DNA of 9,544 nt from an uncultured Erysipelotrichaceae bacterium (GTDB lineage Bacteria; Bacillota_I; Bacilli_A; RF39; UBA660), in NCBI GenBank assembly GCA_902803685.1, contig CADCQR010000077.1, forward strand, positions 1-9,544, read 5' to 3'. Under the pieces are notes generated by a model, which ran no database searches, was not told the DNA's origin, and was given only the letters and a program-made list of their open reading frames with translations. Made by a program: the position numbers and the translations under genes. Of this stretch, positions 1-5,410 are shown piece by piece (the first letter of the stretch is position 1; every line of letters starts with the position of its first letter).

Positions 1-223
1 ATGTAATATTATCGATAACTTCTTCATCATTAAAATCATCGATACTATGTAAAACATTATCCGATTTATCAATTATCTCAACATCAGCAATTTTAAATTT
101 TTCTGCGGATGCAAAAACACTATAACCACAAAAAAGCAAAGAGATAAAAAATAGAAAAATAAAAAAAGACAATATTAATTTACTCTTTGTTAAATTAAAC
201 TTTAAACTACCTAACTTGTACAC
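1..223 (-). CDS. Secreted protein with cleavable signal peptide, C-terminus cut by window edge
   Basis: The first 74 residues of an open frame that runs off the left edge. The N-terminus is basic (several Lys in residues 3-15), followed by a long Phe/Leu/Ile-rich core at about residues 16-31 and an Ala-Ser-Ala signal peptidase I site ending near residue 40, so the mature protein starts around Glu-Lys-Phe and is exported by the Sec pathway. The mature part visible is acidic and rich in Asp/Ile and has no motif I recognise. I chose the GTG at 221-223 (or the adjacent GTG at 224-226) because GGAGG lies 5-8 nt upstream. The in-frame ATG at 236-238 overlaps that Shine-Dalgarno sequence and falls about 3 nt after the predicted transcription start. 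It is the first gene after the WXG100/hydrolase operon but has its own promoter. Function unknown; a surface protein is the simplest guess. Confidence 0.75.
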   Translation of the reverse strand, partial: MYKLGSLKFNLTKSKLILSFFIFLFFISLLFCGYSVFASAEKFKIADVEIIDKSDNVLHSIDDFNDEEVIDNIT

Positions 224-247
224 CACACACGCCTCCATTATATGAAT

Positions 248-256
248 ATTATATCA
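248..256 (-). promoter_or_regulatory. Extended -10 promoter for the left-edge secreted protein gene
   Basis: On the minus strand the sequence is TGATATAAT, a perfect extended -10 (TGnTATAAT). No good -35 hexamer is seen 16-18 nt upstream, which extended -10 promoters can tolerate. The predicted start is near 241, giving a leader of only about 18 nt with GGAGG inside it. Confidence 0.6.
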
Positions 257-308
257 TAGACTGTGCAATAATGAAATGCTAAAGACATTTTTTACTAAAA
301 GTTTAAAC

Positions 309-359
309 CATAATTTAGTCAGATATTAAATTCAAACTGCCTTAAAAAGTTAAATTATG
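309..359. repeat. Inverted repeat with 9-bp perfect arms in the intergenic region
   Basis: CATAATTTA at 309-317 and its exact reverse complement at 351-359 are separated by 33 bases. It lies in the 240-base non-coding gap between the lysozyme-fusion gene and the left-edge gene. In such AT-rich DNA a 9-bp repeat can occur by chance. It could be an operator or a leader stem if transcription starts upstream near 380. Confidence 0.25.
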
Positions 360-386
360 AGCCATAGGATGTAAGACTATCTACTA

Positions 387-415
387 ATATTATGTATATA
401 CAATTATATTGTAAA
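387..415 (-). promoter_or_regulatory. Possible second, upstream promoter for the left-edge gene
   Basis: On the minus strand TTTACA (410-415) and TAATAT (387-392) are spaced exactly 17 nt, matching the sigma-A consensus at 5/6 and 4/6. A small palindrome (399-413, arms TACAAT/ATTGTA) overlaps the -35 and could bind a regulator. If active it would give a leader of roughly 155 nt. AT-rich DNA makes chance matches common. Confidence 0.25.
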
Positions 416-441
416 CATCACTATCTTTAGTTTCTTTCATT

Positions 442-465
442 AAAAAAAGAAACAAAATGTTTCTT
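442..465 (-). terminator. Rho-independent terminator ending the WXG100/hydrolase operon
   Basis: On the minus strand there is an 8-bp perfect stem (AAGAAACA / TGTTTCTT, 447-465) with a 3-nt loop, followed by a run of T (442-446). The stem begins inside the TAA stop codon of the lysozyme-fusion gene. The stem has few G-C pairs. The second arm could alternatively pair with a further copy of the repeat downstream (GAAAC at 431-435 region). Confidence 0.7.
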
Positions 466-1453
466 AACTTTTCGCTTTACCATATACAGACCAATAGCTT
501 TTAACCGCCAAGTTACCTCTCCTAGCAGCGGCAGCTTCCTTATTGGCTGGAACTTCAAACTTTTTAGTCCATTCTGCAGCAGCTTGATATGCTCCCTGAG
601 ATGTATTCGGAACGCTTTTAAGGGTGTTATAAACTGGTTTATAATAATTTTTCAATTCCCAAACCAAATACTCTAATTGCCCCTCAACAGTTTTATAATC
701 TAAATTATTTTGTTTACAATAATTTTTTAAACGCGTGTATCTACCTGCGTGCCATTGGCAAATACCATATGATGTTTTACCATCACCTAAGGCATTAGGC
801 CTAAAGTTCGACTCATGTTGCATATTAGCTAATATACCACATATCGCAGCGTCATTGAATCCTTGTTTTGATAAATAGCTATAAATCTTATCCTGATTAA
901 CTTTTCCAGTAACTACGCCACTGTTTTTAGTCGACGTTTTCTCATCTGCGGCGCTATTATCCGTAGTACTTTTTAAATTAGAAGAATTAGTTTCACTTGG
1001 AGTAGCGTCATCTCCGTCAGAATTATTCCTTACAGGAACTGAAGCAATCACAGGAGCTGTTCTAGTAACATATGTTACTATAGTACGCTGAACATTGTGA
1101 ACTTGAGAATTGCTATCGAAGTTAGTAGATGTAGCGCTCGAATTATTCGTTGATACGGATTCTACATTTGATAAACTCGACTTTGAAAAGTCATTGTGAT
1201 TAAAACTATCTATTGTACTAATGTAATTTTCTATATTTTTTGATAAAACCTCTAAATTATGTACAATAGTATTAATCGATTCTGCAATAGCTCTTGCCTT
1301 TTCCGAGATATTAATTTCCTCATAATTTGTTGCTTTTGCCAATGCATTATTCAATTGATCCTTATATGTGCTAATTTTACTTTTTTCTTTACCTATCAAT
1401 TCAGAATTCTGACGTAATAGATTCATATCACTAATTTGCACTTCTTTTGCCAT
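464..1453 (-). CDS. WXG100-like helical domain fused to phage-tail-lysozyme-type peptidoglycan hydrolase
   Basis: A 329-residue protein. Residues 2-90 are polar and helix-prone, about the size of a WXG100 domain, but with no clear W-x-G turn. Residues 91-185 are a Ser/Thr/Asn-rich linker with the motif V-Q-R-T-I-V-T at 121-127. Residues 187-321 look like the phage-tail lysozyme family (Phage_lysozyme2-like): helical start, then Q-H-E-S-N-F with candidate catalytic Glu214, then S-Y-G-I-C-Q-W-H and later a conserved-looking E-W-T-K-K-F-E. It should cleave the glycan strands of peptidoglycan outside the membrane. There is no signal peptide, so export through a WXG100-type route is inferred. The start at 1453 is preferred over the in-frame ATG at 1468 because AAGGTGG sits 4 nt before 1453, while 1468 has no ribosome binding site. 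Last gene of the operon, 85 nt after the cysteine peptidase gene, and followed by a terminator. Confidence 0.82.
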   Translation of the reverse strand: MAKEVQISDMNLLRQNSELIGKEKSKISTYKDQLNNALAKATNYEEINISEKARAIAESINTIVHNLEVLSKNIENYISTIDSFNHNDFSKSSLSNVESVSTNNSSATSTNFDSNSQVHNVQRTIVTYVTRTAPVIASVPVRNNSDGDDATPSETNSSNLKSTTDNSAADEKTSTKNSGVVTGKVNQDKIYSYLSKQGFNDAAICGILANMQHESNFRPNALGDGKTSYGICQWHAGRYTRLKNYCKQNNLDYKTVEGQLEYLVWELKNYYKPVYNTLKSVPNTSQGAYQAAAEWTKKFEVPANKEAAAARRGNLAVKSYWSVYGKAKS

Positions 1454-1538
1454 GTTACCACCTTCCATACATAATAAATTAATTGTTGAAAAAATACAGG
1501 ATATAAAATAATAGTAATTTGATAAACTAACTGATACC

Positions 1539-2873
1539 CTATTTCAGTGTGTAAATTTGATAACCAGCGTATGTCTTGTGGCAAGCTTTTCCCGTTGTCA
1601 TAAATCGAGAGGATTTCATATCCATAGTCTCCAATTTGCCGTCCCAACTATCAATAATTAACAAATCTTTCTCTGTTAAGTTGGCAGCAGAAGTAACCTT
1701 GTTCTTAAAACCAACTACTGCTACATAATGTCTACATGTACCATATCTATTTCCATTTACTTGCAAAACGACAGGTCTTCCAGCACTTACCTCAGAATAT
1801 ACCTTATTAAGAACGGTTTTTTTATCTGTGTTATCATATTCTTTAAAACTGCCAGCATATTTATAATATGCTGCATTGTTAACATTTGGGTTAACACCTT
1901 TATAAATGCCGTAAGCATATGCATAGGCAAAAGATAAACATCTATCACCGTAGCGTTTCGTATCTGAGGCTTGATATATACCATTCTTACCTACATAGGT
2001 AGCAAAATTTTTAACAACATCTTTACCGCCAACTGTTGTATAATTATTAGCCGAAGTAACAGCGGAAGCTTTGGTCTGTACAGTAGAAACTTTACCAGTA
2101 TTAACCTTAGTAGTACTGCCGGTAGTACTAGCAACATCGCCGCTGATGGCCGCAACAACGGCACTACCAGTAGCAGCAGTAATCCGAGCTGCAGTGGTAG
2201 AATTTAGATTTTTCTGACTACTGTCGTAGCTATTAGTTGGCGAGGTCGTACCACCTTCAACAGTTACTATTCGTCTTTCTACTGTAGTATATGTTGTACT
2301 TCCTCTGTTATTGTAGCTGGTGCTACCCATCGTTGAAGTCTTCTTTATAGGTGTAGGAACAGATGCACTTCCTACATATCCTTTGAAAGTATCATCGATT
2401 TCTGATGTCAAATCGGAATAATCAAAACTCTTTGTGTAAGATTTTAAGGTAATTTCTGACAAAACAGCATTGCTGTTAACCTGGCTTAAACAAGACGATG
2501 CATCTTTCTTATATTGCTCTTTTGTCTTTGCACACTCATTGTATTCGTGTGACAATAAATTATATTGTTGGGCATCCGCCTCTGACATCGAAGTTGAATT
2601 GACGTTATATTTGCTCATTTTATATCGTAAACTATTCATCTTTTCATCTTCCTCTTGACATAATCCAACATTCTTAAGTCCATCTGACAACGATGATAGT
2701 GAAGTTATAGTTTTACTTATGGCATCCAGTATACTATCGTAATCTTTTTTTGTAGCATCACTTGATTCTCCCGCCCACTGACTGGTAAAATCGACGTTTT
2801 TAAGTGTATTTAAGCTACTATCAAGTGTTTTCTTTATACTCCCAATCTCAGTAGATAAAGAACTAGCATCCAT
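1539..2873 (-). CDS. WXG-domain protein with C-terminal C39-like cysteine peptidase
   Basis: A 444-residue protein. The N-terminus (1-70) is helical with a clear Trp33-Ala-Gly35 turn, as in WXG100 proteins; a further helical segment with Cys72, Cys114 and Cys128 runs to about 165. Residues 165-285 are a Ser/Thr/Gly-rich low-complexity linker carrying V-E-R-R-I-V-T at 198-204. Residues 285-444 resemble papain-like C39-type peptidases: G-D-R-C312-L-S-F-A-Y-A, then R-P-V-V-L-Q-V, H382-Y-V-A-V-V-G and I-I-D408-S-W-D-G, giving a plausible Cys/His/Asp triad. Such domains cut peptides, including peptidoglycan cross-bridges in some families; the substrate here is unknown. A Gln at the usual position six residues before the Cys is not seen; Gln301 is eleven before. 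There is no signal peptide, so WXG-dependent export is inferred. ATG at 2873 has AAAGGGGA upstream and lies 15 nt after the 88-residue gene. Confidence 0.82.
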   Translation of the reverse strand: MDASSLSTEIGSIKKTLDSSLNTLKNVDFTSQWAGESSDATKKDYDSILDAISKTITSLSSLSDGLKNVGLCQEEDEKMNSLRYKMSKYNVNSTSMSEADAQQYNLLSHEYNECAKTKEQYKKDASSCLSQVNSNAVLSEITLKSYTKSFDYSDLTSEIDDTFKGYVGSASVPTPIKKTSTMGSTSYNNRGSTTYTTVERRIVTVEGGTTSPTNSYDSSQKNLNSTTAARITAATGSAVVAAISGDVASTTGSTTKVNTGKVSTVQTKASAVTSANNYTTVGGKDVVKNFATYVGKNGIYQASDTKRYGDRCLSFAYAYAYGIYKGVNPNVNNAAYYKYAGSFKEYDNTDKKTVLNKVYSEVSAGRPVVLQVNGNRYGTCRHYVAVVGFKNKVTSAANLTEKDLLIIDSWDGKLETMDMKSSRFMTTGKACHKTYAGYQIYTLK

Positions 2874-2888
2874 GTTATAATCCCCTTT

Positions 2889-3155
2889 CTATTGATTATC
2901 TAAAGTTTGAACAACCGTTGATAAATTGTTTTTTAAATTAGACAATTTTTGAGTAAATTCAGAAGCATTTTTGACATAAGTATTAATACTCTCCAACACA
3001 CCGGTTGATGCTTCTCCTTCAAAATAATAATTAATCTCATTATATGTTTTCAAAAACTTACTCAAGTTATCAAGTAAGGATATTTGTATCGAAGTTATCC
3101 TATTTTGCCATTCACCTACTGCTGATTTGTCTAACTTGACTGATTCACCAGGCAT
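2889..3155 (-). CDS. WXG100-like small secreted protein (88 aa, FEG variant)
   Basis: An 88-residue, all-helical protein of WXG100 size. Two helical stretches (about 8-42 and 50-85) flank Tyr-Tyr-Phe45-Glu-Gly47, which sits where WXG100 proteins have W-x-G, with Phe replacing Trp. It has no signal peptide, no Cys and no membrane segment. The start is fixed by AAAGAGGTGAT, the best Shine-Dalgarno sequence of the operon, 4 nt upstream. Fourth gene of the operon and immediately before the cysteine peptidase fusion, whose start is 15 nt further on; this suggests it may be the dimer partner or chaperone of that protein. Assignment rests on length, helix pattern and turn position, not on strong sequence identity. 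Confidence 0.75.
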   Translation of the reverse strand: MPGESVKLDKSAVGEWQNRITSIQISLLDNLSKFLKTYNEINYYFEGEASTGVLESINTYVKNASEFTQKLSNLKNNLSTVVQTLDNQ

Positions 3156-3185
3156 TTTATCACCTCTTTCTACAATAATTACCTA

Positions 3186-3473
3186 TCAAGAAAATGTTGT
3201 TTCAATATCATCAGAATTACTAGCTTTTCTCTTTAGATAGCTAGTATAGGCATTTAAACCCACATAAATTTTTTTATATAAATTAACATAACTACTTGCA
3301 CTTTTTACAAATGATGATTTTAGGGTCGCATCGGTCCATGCTGAAGAGCCATCAATTTCTTTAATTAAATTATCCAACTTTGTAACATTTTCATTATAAT
3401 CAGCACTGATATCATTTAAACTAGTTACAATTGAATTAAGCTCTGCACTATTCATTTTATAATTATTTGCCAT
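3186..3473 (-). CDS. WXG100-like small protein (95 aa, WTD variant)
   Basis: A 95-residue protein with two helical halves and a central Ser-Ala-Trp46-Thr-Asp48 turn: the Trp is kept but the Gly of W-x-G is Asp. Several tyrosines (62, 66, 70, 76, 79) lie along the second helix, and the acidic tail ends Ser-Asp-Asp-Ile-Glu. No signal peptide. Third gene of the operon, with GGAGAGGA upstream of its ATG. It lies just after an intergenic hairpin, so its expression and that of the later genes may be lower than that of the first two. The stop is TGA followed at once by TAG. Likely function is as a secreted helical-hairpin protein or partner of an effector; this is inference from context. Confidence 0.7.
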   Translation of the reverse strand: MANNYKMNSAELNSIVTSLNDISADYNENVTKLDNLIKEIDGSSAWTDATLKSSFVKSASSYVNLYKKIYVGLNAYTSYLKRKASNSDDIETTFS

Positions 3474-3488
3474 TAAATCCTCTCCTAG

Positions 3489-3517
3489 AAAAAAACTTTT
3501 ATAAAAAATAAAAGTTT
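3489..3517 (-). terminator. Hairpin plus U-tract inside the WXG100 operon (leaky terminator or attenuator)
   Basis: On the minus strand AAACTTTTAT and ATAAAAGTTT (3493-3517) form a perfect 10-bp stem with a 5-T loop, followed by more T (seven T in all, 3489-3495). It lies between the TAATAA stops of the 3526-3813 gene and the Shine-Dalgarno sequence of the next gene. Only one G-C pair per arm makes it weak, so partial read-through is expected. Confidence 0.5.
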
Positions 3518-3525
3518 GATTGTTA

Positions 3526-3813
3526 TTATTCTGCTAACATTTTTTGTGCAATAGCGATTATACTGTCTGAGTATGCATCAATCTGTCCATGAAATCTAGA
3601 AAATGTTTGTTTGTACTCATCTAACTCAGCTCTCAATTCACTAGGTCTTCTTTGTCCATGATACATTCCAACATCTTCATCATTAATTTCCTCTAATTTT
3701 CTACTTGCCTTATTTAGCAATTCTTCGATGTTGCTAGCTATACTTTTCATATTGTTCGCCTTTGACATTGCTTCTTGTGGGTTAATCTTTGCTATACCGC
3801 TCATTCCACTCAT
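3526..3813 (-). CDS. WXG100-like small protein (95 aa, YHG variant)
   Basis: A 95-residue protein, helix (11-45), then Gly-Met-Tyr51-His-Gly53, then a second helical half (57-93). The Tyr-x-Gly at the centre occupies the W-x-G position of WXG100 proteins. It is charged, with no Cys, no Trp and no signal peptide. Start at 3813 is supported by AGGAG with 8 nt spacing; the Met at codon 4 is a less well-placed alternative. The upstream gene's TAG stop overlaps this Shine-Dalgarno region (11 nt between genes), which points to translational coupling and equal amounts of the two proteins, so they may form a heterodimer like EsxA/EsxB. It ends with tandem TAA TAA just before the hairpin. Confidence 0.75.
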   Translation of the reverse strand: MSGMSGIAKINPQEAMSKANNMKSIASNIEELLNKASRKLEEINDEDVGMYHGQRRPSELRAELDEYKQTFSRFHGQIDAYSDSIIAIAQKMLAE

Positions 3814-3824
3814 ATTTTCATCTC

Positions 3825-4136
3825 CTATCCTATAATATCACTATTATTTATCATTTGTCTTAATTCTTCTTCATCACTGTCAATATCAGCTGATGTTCTC
3901 TTTACAAGATTAGAAGCATCCTCTAAAAAGCTAGTTAGTCGTTCAAAGTTTGGTTTTTGCTCCATGATTTTGCTTTCAAAATCCTTGGATAAACCGCCAG
4001 TAAAATCACTAGAAACAAATCCTTGTAACAAATTATATAAAGAATGAATTAAACTATCATACTCAGATGCATAATTACTTACACTTTCTGACCATTCTCT
4101 CATCATTTCTGTATTATGTCCAACAGTATTACTCAT
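3825..4136 (-). CDS. WXG100-like small protein (103 aa, FTG variant), first gene of the operon
   Basis: A 103-residue helical protein. Ser-Asp-Phe45-Thr-Gly47-Gly sits at the W-x-G turn position and is followed by a helix of the usual type (L-S-K-D-F-E). The second half is long and acidic (S-A-D-I-D-S-D-E-E-E-L). Trp15 is in the first helix, not in the turn. No signal peptide. ATG at 4136 follows a perfect AGGAGG with 5 nt spacing. First gene after the intergenic promoter and coupled to the next gene. In secretion systems of this type the first small WXG100 protein is often the abundant co-secreted partner; that role is inferred. Confidence 0.76.
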   Translation of the reverse strand: MSNTVGHNTEMMREWSESVSNYASEYDSLIHSLYNLLQGFVSSDFTGGLSKDFESKIMEQKPNFERLTSFLEDASNLVKRTSADIDSDEEELRQMINNSDIIG

Positions 4137-4159
4137 AAAATCCTCCTATCTACATTTAG

Positions 4160-4165
4160 AGTATA
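4160..4165 (-). promoter_or_regulatory. Probable -10 box of the WXG100 operon promoter
   Basis: On the minus strand TATACT (5/6 to TATAAT) lies just upstream of AGGAGG (4142-4147), between the terminator of the preceding gene and the first WXG100 gene. Predicted start near 4153 gives a 16-nt leader. No convincing -35 was found at 16-18 nt, so either an activator is used or the call is wrong. Confidence 0.4.
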
Positions 4166-4217
4166 ACTCATCTTTCTAATTTTTCATAGTAAATTTACAT
4201 AATTTATACATTTTATC

Positions 4218-4244
4218 AAAAAAGCAATAGAATAAATCTATTGC
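4218..4244 (-). terminator. Rho-independent terminator of the 346-residue membrane protein gene
   Basis: On the minus strand GCAATAGA / TCTATTGC (4224-4244) form a perfect 8-bp stem with a 5-nt loop, followed by six T (4218-4223). The stem contains the last two codons and the TAG stop of the gene. It separates that gene from the WXG100 operon. Confidence 0.8.
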
Positions 4245-5278
4245 AAATCACTTATAACATCTTCGTTAAAAAGCTCATCATAACTATCCTGTATATGACT
4301 GCCAAGAAACTGTATGTTCTTATTATAATACTTAAAGTAATATACAAAATAATTATTATCAAAAGTACTATTTAATTTATCATTACTAATAACAATCGCT
4401 ATATATTGAGTATTTTCATCATAAATACCAACATTCTTTTTAATAAACAGCTCATCGCTGAATTTTAACATATCATCATCATTTTTTTTAATTATAACAC
4501 GCCCATCATTACCATCAGATGTCAAATAATATAAATTAAACTTTTCGCCAGATATTTCCTCTTTAAAACTAGAAAAATTATTGTCAGTTGCAAAAATAAC
4601 TTCTAAATTACCGGTTTTAGTGTAATAGTAATTATCATTTTTTAAAGAAAAAATTAGTGACAATCTTTTCTCCATCCATTTTGTATTTATTGATTTATAA
4701 ATAATGTAACCAGCCTTTGCGTATTCATCTTCAAATTCTAAAAACTTTGCTTGATTACAAACTTCACCATTAACTATATATTCATCACTTGTAGAAGAAG
4801 CAATGTTAACCTTCTTATATACACCCTTATTAAATTTTAGTCGTCTATAATAAGTTGAAGAATTAAGAGTATCATATATTACCCCGTCGTTATTAATAAT
4901 ATCAATCTCACTAAATGGAATAGTATAACCATAAATAATATTATTATCTATATGTAAAACAAGATAATACTCATAGTAAGAGTCCGTTATAGCTACAAGC
5001 TCATTATTTTTATCATCATCCAAATCAACAAATGAATATTGATTAATCTTTACAGGGACATCTTCAATTACTAAAGAATCTATTAATATTTCTTTACCAT
5101 TAGAATCTATAAATTCTTTTTCCCCGTTAATAACCTGCATTAATATATCTTCTGTAACTATAGTTTGCGATTCGGGATTATTAATATCTATTTTTTCTAT
5201 TTTTATTGTTTGAATTCCTATAACTATGAAAACAAGAAAGAATAAAAGAATAAACCAAGGAAATATATTATTTTTCAC
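4238..5278 (-). CDS. Membrane-anchored extracytoplasmic protein of unknown function
   Basis: A 346-residue protein not recognised as a family. Residues 5-23 form a hydrophobic segment (Phe-Pro-Trp followed by Leu/Phe/Ile/Val) with Lys at position 2 and no clear cleavage site, so it is probably an N-terminal anchor with the rest outside. The outer part is rich in Asp, Asn, Tyr and beta-prone segments. Residues 85-93 (Asp-Leu-Asp-Asp-Asp-Lys-Asn-Asn-Glu) resemble the calcium loop of FG-GAP/VCBS or EF-hand repeats, but only one such loop is clear. The GTG at 5276-5278 is chosen because AGAGGTGA lies 7 nt upstream; the in-frame GTG at 5306-5308 overlaps the predicted -10 box and cannot be on that transcript. 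It has its own promoter and terminator, so it is a single-gene unit between htpG and the WXG100 operon. Confidence 0.75.
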   Translation of the reverse strand: MKNNIFPWFILLFFLVFIVIGIQTIKIEKIDINNPESQTIVTEDILMQVINGEKEFIDSNGKEILIDSLVIEDVPVKINQYSFVDLDDDKNNELVAITDSYYEYYLVLHIDNNIIYGYTIPFSEIDIINNDGVIYDTLNSSTYYRRLKFNKGVYKKVNIASSTSDEYIVNGEVCNQAKFLEFEDEYAKAGYIIYKSINTKWMEKRLSLIFSLKNDNYYYTKTGNLEVIFATDNNFSSFKEEISGEKFNLYYLTSDGNDGRVIIKKNDDDMLKFSDELFIKKNVGIYDENTQYIAIVISNDKLNSTFDNNYFVYYFKYYNKNIQFLGSHIQDSYDELFNEDVISDLQ

Positions 5279-5298
5279 TGCAACTTCACCTCTTGTAA

Positions 5299-5307
5299 AT
5301 TGTATCA
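5299..5307 (-). promoter_or_regulatory. Extended -10 promoter of the 346-residue protein gene
   Basis: On the minus strand TGATACAAT matches the extended -10 consensus at all but one base. The upstream region is T-rich with no clear -35. Predicted start is near 5292, at the very edge of the AGAGGTGA Shine-Dalgarno sequence, giving a leader of about 14 nt before the GTG at 5278. Confidence 0.5.
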
Positions 5308-5353
5308 CATATATACAAAAAAGAAAAATCTTATCATACTTCAGTTAACCTAC

Positions 5354-5394
5354 AAAAAAATGGTATTAACAAATATTAAGTTATATACCATTTT
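5354..5394 (-). terminator. Rho-independent terminator of htpG
   Basis: On the minus strand AAAATGGTAT and ATACCATTTT (5357-5394) pair perfectly over 10 bp, and an inner TAAC/GTTA extends the stem across a one-base bulge. The stem runs into a T tract (5354-5360). It starts about 16 nt after the htpG stop codon. Confidence 0.8.
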
Positions 5395-5410
5395 AATATT
5401 ATAATTTTAA

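Noticed and set aside
239..463. Micro-ORFs of about 16 codons in the intergenic region (for example from the ATG at 438-440)
   Set aside because: No ribosome binding sites and too short to support in AT-rich DNA.
1454..1538. Possible second attenuator hairpin (GGGTAT/ATATCC then T-run) between the two hydrolase genes
   Set aside because: The stem is only 6 bp with a G-U pair and a loop of almost 30 nt; too weak to call.
1423..1647. 74-residue minus-strand open frame overlapping the ends of both hydrolase fusion genes
   Set aside because: It overlaps coding sequence in another frame, has no ribosome binding site, and its composition looks like a shadow of the real genes.
1728..2658. Plus-strand open frames at 1728-1937, 1971-2207 and 2470-2658
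   Set aside because: All lie opposite the WXG-peptidase gene, have no Shine-Dalgarno sequence, and reflect antisense reading of its coding sequence.
3775..4047. Plus-strand 90-residue open frame
   Set aside because: Antisense to two well-supported WXG100-like genes, with no ribosome binding site or domain.
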